Source: Stramonita haemastoma (lineage: Eukaryota > Mollusca > Gastropoda > Neogastropoda > Muricidae). From it: a stretch of DNA of 64,000 nucleotides. The position numbers and the translations under genes are program-made. The stretch spans positions 19,796,772 through 19,860,771 of the forward strand of contig CM060342.1 of the NCBI GenBank assembly GCA_030674155.1, written 5' to 3'. The notes under the pieces are model-generated. The model had not been told where the DNA came from and searched no databases. It worked only from the letters and a program-made list of their open reading frames with translations. Below are positions 11,110 through 21,235 of this stretch, in pieces. Within the stretch, counting starts at the first letter, position 1. Each line of letters starts with the position of its first letter.

Positions 11110-11345
11110 ATTGTCATCTGTTTCTATCAGCATGAAAGGGCCTACTCTTTTGAAAGGCAGAACATGTTTTAAACATGTGCACAAGATGCATTTGCATATG
11201 GGGCCTTGGTTTATAGTCTCTGAAGGACTTTGACATTCAGTTTAATTTTTTTTCATCAAACTTGGAGGAAAGGACGGGACTGGGAATCAAACCCAGAACC
11301 TCACAGTTTACATGTTAGACAGGGGAATGTCTTAAACCATCCTGC
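11110..11345 (-). mobile_element. SINE, head type B
   Basis: Reads on the minus strand from GTGGCAGGATGGTTTAAGAC (A box) and GGGTTTGATTCCCAG (B box) into the TGAATGTCAAAGTCCTTCAG body. The right counterpart is 46035-46283. Confidence 0.85.
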
Positions 11346-11515
11346 CACTTTTCTCCTGAAATGTGAACAAAGTTAATAATGCTGCACAAGAAAAAGCTGT
11401 AACATATATAACATATGTGTGATCAACTCTTGAGGCCATAGCCCTATCTAGCACTGCTTAGGAGTGGAAAAGTGTGTGCAGAGGGTTGGGTTGTTTTATT
11501 GGTGTCCCCTCATGT

Positions 11516-11612
11516 TTATTTATTTATTTATTCTTTTATATCGAGGATAATGGAGTAAGCAATCATATGCTTTTTAAAAAAAATCTAGTCCCCGTGTGTA
11601 TGCAGTTTTGTA
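11516..11612 (-). mobile_element. SINE tail fragment
   Basis: A type-1 tail only: AATAAATAAATAAACATG-like end, TATCCTCGATATAAAAG and CACACGGGGACTAGATT when read on the minus strand. Confidence 0.75.
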
Positions 11613-11699
11613 AATGAGATTGCAAGCCGCAGTCTGATCCACACAGGCGGCTGAATACTGAACTCTCAGTGGAACTCTCAGCAGTGTTGTGTTGTATCT

Positions 11700-11858
11700 A
11701 GCCCTTAGTGTTCCACTTTTCGTAAGAGTAGGCCATTGTGTGCTGGCGGGAACAGATGACAAGATTGACAAAAACTGCATACACATGGGGACTGGATGTA
11801 AAAAAGCGCATGAGTGCTTATTCCCTTATCCTGGATATAAAAGAATAAATAAAAATAG
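11700..11858 (+). mobile_element. SINE fragment
   Basis: Body and type-1 tail: GTAAGAGTAGGCCATTGTGT, GGGGACTGGATGTAAAAAAG, AAGAATAAATAAAAATA. It forms an inverted arrangement with the fragment just upstream. Confidence 0.8.
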
Positions 11859-12217
11859 TGCTGCATACCTTTCCAAATTTTCTTTTTTATAAAAAAGTAA
11901 ATACATTTTCTTTTCCCTGTTCCTCGGCTAGAGCTCCAAAATTCACCAGTGGTGAGATTGTGCATATGTGACTGTTTTTGTCCACTTTGAAGGTAACCAT
12001 ATTCCTGTTTCGGAGATGTGTGTTGGGTATGTTCTTGTTTCTGTAGCCTACTGAATGCTGACATGAATGACAGGATTTTTAATGTGCATGTATGGTCTTT
12101 TACACATGAAAGGAATTAAGGCACAAGCAGGTCTGCACTTTAAGTTGACCTGGGAGATCATAGAGCTCCGAGGTTCACCAGTAGTGAGATTTTTGTATAT
12201 GCAACCGTTTTTAACCA

Positions 12218-12512
12218 CCACGAAAGGGAGGGGAATTTCCTCCTGGAGTTAACATCAGTGCTGACTCCACTCCCCCAAAAGTCCTTCGGATGAGACTATA
12301 AACCAAGGCCCCGTGTGTGAACGCATGCAGAAATCTTGTGTACACATTAAATCCTGTTCCGCTTTTCATAAGAGTAGGCCATTGTGTGCTGGTGGGAACA
12401 GATGACAAGATTTACAAAACTGCATACACATGGGGTCTGGATGTAAAAAAGCACACAAGTGGTTACTCCATTATCCTCGATATTAAAGAATAAATATATA
12501 AATAAATTCTTT
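12218..12512 (+). mobile_element. SINE, head truncated
   Basis: Starts at the link GGAGTTAACATCAGTGCTGA and continues through the body to the type-1 tail (TATCCTCGATATTAAAGAAT). The right counterpart (46380-46506) keeps only the 3' half. Confidence 0.85.
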
Positions 12513-12619
12513 TTTAAAAACCAACCTCATTTCATTTGGTTAAAAAGGATGGGTTGGATTTAACAGGATCAAAAATACCTACATGTATATAATCTGTTGT
12601 TGTTGTTTGACAATTTCAG

Positions 12620-12716
12620 GATGAGAGGAGACGTATTGAGGAGCTGGGAGGATTTGTGACCAACGCCTTTGGGGTTTGGCGCGTCAATGGCAGTGTGGCT
12701 GTGTCTCGGGCAATAG
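12620..12716 (+). CDS. Phosphatase exon 4 ([13 protein letters not shown]), left
   Basis: 97 bp between TTTCAG|GATGAG and ATAG|GTTAGT, entering in phase 0 and leaving in phase 1. It encodes [13 protein letters not shown] then [19 protein letters not shown]. This is the conserved PP2C block (RVNG, SRAIGD) that packs next to the active site, and it joins the exon 5 codons GDIQEKPF across the intron. The exon is intact. The right unit carries three versions of it. Confidence 0.85.
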
Positions 12717-12799
12717 GTTAGTTGGTGTCCTGGGATTTCTTTCCTTCCCCCCCCTTTTCTTTTCCCCAGTTTTATGGGAAGGTATAGTTTGTGCTTGTG

Positions 12800-12848
<49 letters not shown>

Positions 12849-14344
12849 ATGTGTGCGTGTGTGCGTGTGTGTGTGTGTGTGTGCGTGTGTGTGTGTGTAA
12901 TTTAATTTACCATCTCTTCACAGTCCGGACAGAGTTTGGTTTGGTTGTATTTTTTTAGTTCTGTCATTTTGGTCAAACATCAAAAGTCATTGTTTTTTAT
13001 CAGTTCCTTTTTGTATGATGATATGCATTGTTGTTTTTTAACATTGCTAAGAAAGAAAAAATGTTTGTTTCCTTGGTTAGAGCTTCAAGGTGTGACTAAT
13101 GGTGAGATTTTTTGCATATGTGACCATTCTCCCCCCCCCCCCCCCCCCCCCCACGCAATTAGGTAGCTGCATTCTGACTTTGGAGATGGTGTCTAATTAC
13201 CTGTGTGCATAAGTTTTTGAAATTATGTGATCTGTTCCTACTAGCACAAAATGGCCTACTCTTCCAAAAGGCAGAATGGGTTTTTTAATATGTGTGCAAG
13301 ATGTTTTCCGTACATTCGCATACAGGGCCTCAGTTTACAGTCTCATCTGAAGGACTTTGACATCCAGTTTGATTTTTTTTTTTCATCAAAACTTGGAAGA
13401 AAGGGTGAGGCTGGGAATCAAACCCAGAACTTAGCGGTTAACTTGTTTGGCAAGTGAATGTCTTAACCATCCCGCCACCTTCCCTTTTGGAAATAAAATC
13501 TGTAAAAAAAAATTTTTTTAATGTTTGAAAAGTATCAATCTATGAAGGAAAAAAGAACAGTTTGAGAAAAACACATTGTACACAGCGCAGAAATCCGACA
13601 TCACTCAGTCAAAACTGCTATATTTATTGCACCCTTTCCTTTTACTTAGTCCAAGTGTGGTCAGTCCTGCTATAATTAGCACCAGCTGGCCCCCATCTGG
13701 GCTGGGCTGGGATGGATTAATTAGCAACTGAGAGGAGCTGAAAGTGGGGGAACTGACAGCTGTGTGCATTGAGATGTAATGAGAGAGTAAAACAATGCGG
13801 AATAGATTCAACCACACAGGTCAATGACTGTGTCTTTTTTCAGGTGAATGTCTTAACTGTCCTGCCACCTTTCCTCTTGGAAATGAAATCTAAAAAAAAA
13901 AAGATAAAATTATGAAAAGTATCGATCTATGAAAAAAACCCAACTCATTTTCCAATCAGTTATGCAACTTTTTGTTGTTATTCTCTTACCACTTCAGGTA
14001 CTGGTACACTGGAAAGTGCATGAGTAATTTGCCATCTATAGAGAGCGCATCAGCCATAACAGTATATAACCATGTCTATTTCATTTTCATTAATATTGTC
14101 TTTTGTGTACTTTTGTTTTGCTCTTCCTCTTTATACCTCATTATACCCGTCATTCATTTATTGATATGCATGCTTTCTGTTTATAGCTCAAAAGAGTTAA
14201 TGGGAATAAACTATTGTGAATTGTGAGAAAAACACGTATTGAGATTTAATGACAGAGTAAAACAATGCAGAATATCAAAAAACCCCAAAACCCAATGTGG
14301 AATAGATTGACCCCCACAGCTCAATGCGGGTGTCTTGTTTTCAG
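12717..14344. other. Intron 4 (left copy)
   Basis: Holds a GT microsatellite (12805-12898), a poly-C run (13131-13152), a reverse SINE (13225-13485) and repeated AAAGTATCAATCTATGAA boxes near 13526 and 13916. I see no other exon. Confidence 0.6.
13225..13485 (-). mobile_element. SINE, head type B
   Basis: Minus-strand head GTGGCGGGATGGTTAAGACA, B box GGTTTGATTCCCAG, linker CTTTCTTCCAAGTTTTGATG and the common body. Matching copies lie at 51975-52235 and 53815-54085. Confidence 0.85.
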
Positions 14345-14447
14345 GGGACATCCAGGAGAAACCCTTCCTGTGCAGCGTCGGGGGCCAGCGTGGAGAGCGG
14401 CGCTTCGTCGGTGGACCCTGCCGGTCTTTCCACATGGACACTGACTG
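14345..14447 (+). pseudogene. Phosphatase exon 5 start (left)
   Basis: After TTTTCAG the frame continues from exon 4 as GDIQEKPFLCS, which fits the SRAIGD-x-x-KP block of PPM1E/F. Beyond that the reading (GERRFVGGPCRSFHMDTD) does not resemble the family and reaches TGA at 14446-14448. The true exon may end at a GT shortly after FLCS (near 14379), or this copy may be broken. No following exon was found. Confidence 0.55.
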
Positions 14448-15838
14448 ACACAAGTGTCGCACAGTGGGCACACTTTCACATAGGTCCTCCGCTCGTCACG
14501 ACGCGACACGAAGTCTGGCTGGCGTTTTTTAATCATCTTTATTTTTTCAAGGGTAACAGAGTAAGCTTTTACATACTTTTTTTTCATCCAGCCTTGCCAT
14601 GATTAGGGAATAGAAGAAAAAAAGAAAAAAAGGAGACCCTACCAAAATAGAAGAAAAGCCAAAAGCAAAGATAAAACAGAAAGCAACAAAAAGGAAAAAC
14701 AGCATCACCATCACCAAGAATAAAAATTCAACCTATGATTATAAAAAGGAGATAAGTATACATTCAACATATGTATAATCCCCACCGAGTACACGCATAC
14801 TTATTTAAGACAAAAGAGATAGATATGTTTTCAACAAACATAAAATCCCTAACCGACCAGACATTCATGTTAGGAGATACACTGGTTATAATTAAATCAA
14901 ATAAATTAAAATTGAGAAGTGACAGCAGAGAAAAGAGCAGCCCGAACAAAGAAAAGATGCATGTTAAAACATGACGAACCTTTCTTACTTTAAAACAATA
15001 TTATGAACTCCCCCTCCCCCCCCCAACAAAACAAAACAAAAATGATAAAAAACATATATGAATATATTAAAAAAAACCCACAAAAAAACAAAAAACAAAA
15101 CAAAGCGGAAAAAAAAAGAAAAAACCCCCACCAAAACACCCCCCCCCCCTCCCCCCCCCCCGAAAAAAAACCCAGCAAACATTTGATCAACCACATTATA
15201 ATGTTACACCCAAAATGACATTTTTCAAGTCGTGTTTAAGAACATGCGTTTAAAGTGTTCAAAAAGGCGTATCATTTCATAATCAAAAACTTTTCTATCT
15301 AATGATAAGTTTAGGATATAATGTATAAAAGTGGAAAATAGGTAGGGAGATGAAAGAGAGAGAGAGAGTGCATTTTATGTGTTACATCCTCAGCAAAATA
15401 TCTGGGGGGACGAGGAGGCGAGGCAGCCATGTTTCTGGGCCTTCTTCTCCTCCTCATGAAAAAAAACAACAAAACAAATGCAGACCAGGGCTTTTTTCTT
15501 GGCCTAAAGATCTCTCAGGACCGCATTCCACAGGCAGCAGTGAACGTCTCTTGGATGGAGGCCAGAAAAGAGAGGCGAGGATGCGACGACCATGCGCACT
15601 AGTCAGTCAGGGCGGAGGGAGGGACAGACAGACAGTCAGTCAGTGGGGGAGGGGGGAGACTGGTGGGAGACACCCCACTATTCCATAGACAGACAGGCAG
15701 ACAGACAAGACACAGGCAGGAGGAGCCTTGGATCTGTGTCTCTTCACAGGCAGCATGTGACAGGGACCAGGCCACCAGCACTGAAACCAAAACCAAAAAA
15801 ATCATTTCCACACAGTCAGTCATCTTGGTTAATTGAGG

Positions 15839-15842
<4 letters not shown>
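14448..15842. other. Noncoding duplicated sequence
   Basis: AT-rich sequence with C and A homopolymers (15010-15165), AAGAGAGAGAGAGAGTGC near 15355, and GACAGACAG repeats near 15625-15715. It matches the right unit 54640-57100 apart from insertions there. No gene seen. Confidence 0.55.

Positions 15843-15910
<68 letters not shown>
15843..15910. repeat. (GA)n microsatellite
   Basis: About 33 GA units, nearly pure. The right unit has only GAGAGAGGGAGAG here. Confidence 0.95.
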
Positions 15911-15913
<3 letters not shown>

Positions 15914-16039
15914 GGCTATTCCACAGTTGCAGCTGCACTACTCTACAGTTGAAACCTGTTTGGCAGTACTCCAATCTTGGGGACTGGAAATAAAAAAGCA
16001 CATAAGTTCTTATTCATTATCTTTGAAATGAAAGAATTT

Positions 16040-17312
16040 GCCACATTTGAAGCCAGGTTGGCTGTACTCCACAGTTGAACCTAGGTTGGCAATACTCCAC
16101 AGTTGAAAACCAGTTTGGCAGTACTCCACAGTAAAACCAGTCAAACCATACTCTGCAGTTGAACTAAGTTGGCCATACTCTACAGTTGAACCAAGTAGGT
16201 AGTAAAAAATCTGGTTGGCCCTACTCCACAGTTAAACCAGGATGACCATACTCCACAGTTCCCAGGTTGGCCATACTCCACCACTTTTGAACTAGGTAGG
16301 TAGTAAAAAAAAAAAAATTGGGCTGGCCATACTCCACCACCTTTGAACCATGTTGGTAGTAAAAAATCTGGTTGGCCTTACTCCACAGTTAAACAGGGTT
16401 GACCATACTCCACAGTTTCCAGGTTGGCCATACTCCACCACTGTTAAACCAGGTTGGTAGTAAAAAAAATCTAGTTGGCCATACTCCACCACTGTTGAAC
16501 CAGGTTGGTAGTAAAAATCTGGTTGGCCCTACTCCACAGTTAAACCAGGTTGACCATACTCCACAGTTCCCAGGTTGGCCACACTCCACCACTGTTGAAC
16601 TAGGTAGGTAGTAAAAAAAAAAATCTGGCTAGCCATACTCCACCACCTTTGAACCATGTTGGTAGTAAAAAATCTGGTTGGCCCTACTCCACAGTTAAAC
16701 CAGGTTGACCATACTCCACAGTTTCCAGGTTGGCCATACTCCACCACTGTTAAACCAGGTTGGTAGTAAAAAATCTGGTTGGCCATACTCAACCACTGTT
16801 GAACCAGGTTGGTAGTAAAAAATCTGGTTGGCCCTACTCCATAGTTAAACCAGGTTGACCATACTCCACAGTTCCCAGGTTGGCCACACTCCACCACTGT
16901 TGAACTAGGTAGGTAGTAAAAAAAAAATCTGGCTGGCCATACTCCACCACCTTTGAACCATGTTGGTAGTAAAAAATCTGGTTGGCCCTACTCCACAGTT
17001 AAACCAGGTTGACCATACTCCACAGTTTCCAGGTTGGCCATACTCCGCCACTGTTAAACCAGGTTGGTAGTAAAAAATCTGGTTGGCCATACTCAACCAC
17101 TGTTGAACCAGGTTGGTAGTAAAAAATCTGGTTGGCCCTACTCCATAGTTAAACCAGGTTGACCATACTCCACAGTTTCCAGGTTGGCCATACTCCACCA
17201 CTGTTAAACCAGGTTGGTAGTAAAAAATCTGGCTGGCCATACTCCACAGTTTAACAAGTTCGGCCATACTCCACTGTTGAACCAAGTTAGCCATACTCCA
17301 CTATTTAACCAG
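16040..17312. repeat. CCATACTCCAC minisatellite with higher-order period
   Basis: Tandem units built on GGCCATACTCCACAGTT and GGTTGGTAGTAAAAAATCTG, about 33 bp each and grouped in blocks near 100 bp. A higher-order repeat of about 305 bp is marked by ACTAGGTAGGTAGT at 16291, 16599 and 16904. Minus-strand open frames rich in VEYGQPG are by-products. The array resumes at 19721 after the RTE insertion. Confidence 0.9.
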
Positions 17313-18842
17313 CGGCTGCTGGAATTCGCAAAGAAGCACAAACTGACTTTGGCTAACACACTCCACCCTCACAAGCCATCCAGAACATCAACCTGGCACT
17401 CACCAAATGGTCTGATTCATAATCAAATTGATTACATTCTGTCACCCCAAAGATTCAAATCCAGCATAAACAAGGGAAACACAAGAACATTCCCAGGAGC
17501 TGACATTGGCAGTGACCACGACCTTGTACTTACCACCATCAGGCTGAAACTGAAAGCAAAACAACAGCCAAAAAGCCCACGCATAAGATTCGACCTGGAA
17601 AAACTCAAAGACCCAACAGTGGTTGAGATCTTCCAAGCCAACATTGGAGGAAAGTTCGCCGCACTCACAGCCATCGACAATGATGTGGACACATTGGCCA
17701 ACAACATCAAAGAAGTGCTAACGACAGCAGCAGAAGAAACATTAGGAAGAAGCAGAACAAAGAAACAACCTTGGGTGACAAATGAGGTTCTTGACCTCTG
17801 CGACAAAAGAAGAGAACTTAAGAAACAAAAGTTCACAAGTCAAGAAGCTTACAAGAAGTACATGGATAGCCACAGAGAAGTGAGGAAAAAGATGAGAGAA
17901 GCCAAAGAAGCGTGGATAGAAGAACAATGCAACAACATCGAAGCTGGAATGACCAAGGGAAACAGCAAAACAGCTTACGACACTTTGAAAGCACTAACGA
18001 AAACCACACAGCCTAAAGCCTCTGTTATTGAAGACAAAGAAGGAAATCTTTTAACGGAAAACAATGCCATCCTCCAACGCTGGACAGAATACTGTGAGGG
18101 ATTGTACAACTACCCACTACGCCCAGATACCAACATAGTTTCTGACAAACCCCCTGAACACCAAGATAAAGACCCACCAATACTAAGGTGTGAAGTAGAT
18201 GCAGCTATTAGACAATTGAAGAAGGGGAAGTCCCTTGGAATCGATAACATCCCAGCTGAACTCATAAAAAATGGAGGGAATGAAACAGCAAGGCGATTCA
18301 CAGAACTTTGTCAGAAGATCCACGACACCAAAGAATGGCCAAAAGAATGGACACAGTCTCTTGTAATACCCCTGCCAAAGAAAGGAAACCTCAAACAATG
18401 CCAGAACTACAGAACCATCAGTCTCATAAGTCATCCTAGCAAGATCATGCTGCAGGTAGTCCTCAACAGACTGAAAAACCAAGCGGAAAAACTCCTGGCA
18501 GAAGAACAAGCGGGCTTTAGACCAAAACGCAGCACAATGGAACAAATTTTCAATCTGAGAATTCTGATAGAGAAGCATCTCCAACACCAAAAAGACTTGT
18601 ACCACAATTTCATAGACTTCAAAAAGGCCTTTGACAGGGTATGGCATGACGGCCTCTGGCAAGTACTCAGGCACTTCAACATTGACAGCTGTCTAATTGA
18701 AGTCATCAAAGCTCTGTACGAGAACGCAGAAAGTGCAGTTTTTATGAATAATCACGTGGGCGAGTTCTTCAAGACCACGGGGTTCGCCAGGGCTGCCTTC
18801 TCTCACCTGTACTCTTCAACCTCTTCCTTGAAAACATCATGA
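17313..18842 (+). pseudogene. RTE ORF2, endonuclease end and reverse transcriptase (part 1)
   Basis: Begins in the EEP endonuclease (IDYILSP, then GSDHDLV with the catalytic SDH near 17505-17530), followed by a linker and the reverse transcriptase: LVIPLPKKGN, AGFRPKRSTMEQIF, HNFIDFKKAFDRVWHDGLW with the first catalytic Asp. One G is missing in the G run at 18779-18782. The conserved GVRQGCLLSP block therefore shifts out of frame, and the reading stops at 18840-18842. The start codon is absent because of 5' truncation. The element cannot make an intact protein. Confidence 0.88.
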
Positions 18843-19711
18843 CAGAGACACTGCAAAACCACCACACTTCCATCTCCATTGGTGGAAGACCCCTTTGCAA
18901 CCTCAGATTTGCAGATGACATTGACCTCATGGGCAGCAGCAAACAAGAACTGCAAATCCTCACAGACAATTTAACAGATCGAGCGAGCGCATATGGCATG
19001 GAGGTCAGTACAGAGAAATCAAAGATCATGGTCAACAGCGCGAGTAATGACATCACGGAAATAAAGATGAATGGAGAAACACTAGAAGAGGTGAGCCAAT
19101 TCAAATACTTAGGCTCCATCCTAACAAAAGATGGCACATCAAACAATGAAGTGAAAGCTCGCATTGCAACAGCAACATCTGCTCTAGTCAGACTCGAGAA
19201 GATCATCAGAAGCAACAACATCAGCTTCTGCACCAAATACCACCTTTACAAATCCCTCGTGATATCTATCCTCCTATATGGCTGTGAATCATGGACTCTG
19301 ACAGCAGAGTTAGAGAGGAGAATCCAAGCATTCGAGAACAAGTGCCACAGAAGACTCCTCAAAATATCATACAAAGAACACAAGACCAATAACTATGTGA
19401 TAGAAGAAATCAAAAAGCGTGTGGGCCCCCAAGAGCCTTTGCTCTCCACCATAAAGAGGAGAAAGCTGATGTGGTTTGGTCACACCACAAGACACAACAC
19501 CCTAGCAAAAACCATCCTGCAAGGAACAGTCGAGGGCAAGAGAAGAAGAGGCCGCCAAAAGAAATCATGGGTTGACAACATCAAAGACTGGACCGCCCAA
19601 CCCCTGCAACACCTCCTACTAGCCACACAGGATCGTGAAGCATGGAAAAAGATCTCTGTTGCGTCTTCTCTCATGTCCCCCCTACGTCCTTTGGGACATG
19701 GGACTGAGTGA
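18839..19711 (+). pseudogene. RTE ORF2, reverse transcriptase (part 2) and C-terminus
   Basis: Continues after the frameshift with the catalytic RFADDIDLM, STEKSKIMV and KYLGSIL blocks, then the thumb and C-terminal region typical of RTE proteins (LLYGCESWTL, RRRGRQKKSWVDNIKDW). It terminates at 19709-19711 only nine bases before the end of the element. The RT active-site residues are intact. The only coding lesion seen in the element is the single G loss upstream. Confidence 0.88.
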
Positions 19712-19720
19712 GTGAGTGAG

Positions 19721-19826
19721 GTCATAAAAAGCAATTTGGCCATACTCCACCTTGAAACTGGTTGGCCATACTCCACAGTTGAAACTGGTTGGTGATAAGA
19801 AAATGGTTGGCCATACTCCACTGTTA
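19721..19826. repeat. CCATACTCCAC minisatellite, 3' remainder
   Basis: Continuation of the array interrupted by the RTE insertion; matches 58242-58345. Confidence 0.9.
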
Positions 19827-20658
19827 ATTTTTGTACTGTTTGATGTCTATTTTGGTTGCTGTCGTTGTGTGTTGTGTGTGTGGTTTGTGTGTGTGTGTGT
19901 ATGTGTTCTGTTTACTTCTCTTGGATCTGGTGGGGTTTTTTGTTGTTGTTTTATTTTATTTAAGTTCTTTGTTTATGTATGCTGAAGTGTTATGGAAATG
20001 TTCATGTTCAAGATGAAGATGGTGATGTCAGGTTGTTTTCTGTATTTGTTACAAACTATTTCTGATGCTGATACTGCTCTGATCTGTGATTTTTATTGGA
20101 AAGTATGAAAAGCTTATCTCTGGTTATTATATAATGTTTTCAGTCAGATTCAAAATAGATTTTTATTGGACTGCATCCAGTATTAGCTCATACTTCAACT
20201 GGGTTTCTTTTTAAATTAGAAAAATACATTTTCTGTAACTCCTCTCTGTGTGTCTCTCTCTCCCTCTCTTTCTTTCTTTCTCTAATGGTCTGGTTGCCGA
20301 TTGATATTTGAGGCATGCTACCTCAGGTACAGGAGAGGACGGTCTGTGTTTATCTGAAGGCATGAAGATGCAGATCAGTGTGTGTCGCATTCTTTTCAGT
20401 TTCAGACACTTCACAGCTTGGCTACTGGGTGAGATGGACTTGGATGTTATATGATGTAACAGTTTGTTTTTCAGTAACATCTTGTGCAGAAGAGGAAGCT
20501 TTTGGAATGTCTTGAAATAACCTACCAATTTTTCATTCTGGGGTTGCGTTTGTGGGGAGGTGTTGATAGGTCAGTTTTTGGGGTGTTTTTATTGGTTGTT
20601 TTTTTTCCCTCCGTTATGTCAGTTTTATTTCATCATCCATGATGTGAGTGATGTCTTT

Positions 20659-20689
<31 letters not shown>

Positions 20690-21235
20690 GGGTTGTCTTT
20701 ATCAGCATGTGAGACTGCAACAATCATGCAAGTTAAAGTACTTAATCTATCACCTGAAAAAGAAATATATCTATTTACTAAAGAAAGGGTTTTTTGTGTT
20801 GCTGTTTCATTTTCTTACTTGTGTCACTGATTCACCTAGCCATGTGTGAAATTGAATAGATGATGATAATGTTTTGAAAAAAATGAAACAAAAGCTTGTC
20901 AATTACGAACAGCAAGGAAAAAAAGACATTTTTTGTGATTGTAAACCATCAGTGGAACATAGATCATGTTCCAGTAGTCTCTCTGCAGGTTAGATATTCT
21001 TACGTGGCATATTTGTAATCCTGAAGAAATAAATGCTTCGTAAGGTAGGATATTATGTTGAAAAAAAACAACAAAAGCAATCACAAGCAAAACAAAAAAA
21101 AAAGAAAGATGTGAAATCTGTGTAGAGATTGAAGCCAAGAGAGAAAGAGAGAGAGAGACCGCACATGCACTCAAAGATTTTTAGTTTTTTATACTGTTTT
21201 TGTTTTGTAAAAAAAAAAGGAATTGAGTTGTCTTT
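19827..21235. other. Noncoding sequence between duplicated block and satellite
   Basis: Up to about 20130 it matches 58346-58618. After that there is unique sequence with a TCTC-rich patch (20245-20282) and a T/G homopolymer run (20657-20690). No gene seen on either strand. Confidence 0.5.

Larger units (their letters stand above)
10755..12619. other. Intron 3 (left copy)
   Basis: Mostly SINE material in both orientations (11110-11345, 11516-11612, 11700-11858, 12218-12512) separated by short unique sequence. No further exon seen. Confidence 0.6.
6102..14447 (+). pseudogene. PPM1E/F-like PP2C phosphatase, left copy, decayed
   Basis: Five exon-like blocks with GT-AG borders encode pieces of a metal-dependent Ser/Thr phosphatase of the PP2C (PPM) family. 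The closest layout is PPM1E/PPM1F (POPX), known for dephosphorylating PAK and CaM kinases. Seen here: exon 2 with FDGHAG, exon 3 remnant around QVMVVGE, exon 4 with [13 protein letters not shown], exon 5 starting GDIQEKPFLCS. Exon 1 has an 88-bp deletion removing the MED metal-binding motif, exon 3 has several indels, and exon 5 meets a stop at 14446. The expected downstream part with the ACDG-type motif was not found before 20 kb. Exon homology is clear; loss of function is inferred from the lesions. Confidence 0.75.
17313..19720 (+). mobile_element. RTE-type LINE, 5' truncated
   Basis: A non-LTR retrotransposon fragment starting inside its endonuclease domain and ending in the (GAGT)n tail at 19705-19720. 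It sits inside the CCATACTCCAC array. The right unit has the uninterrupted site (AACCAG GTTG GTCATAAAA, 58232-58250). Comparison shows the insertion replaced GTTG, a 4-bp target deletion with no target duplication. The very short 3' end after the ORF is typical of RTE elements. Confidence 0.9.

Noticed and set aside
17432..18709. Minus-strand open frames opposite the RTE ORF
   Set aside because: Shadows of the + strand reverse transcriptase; no motif of their own.
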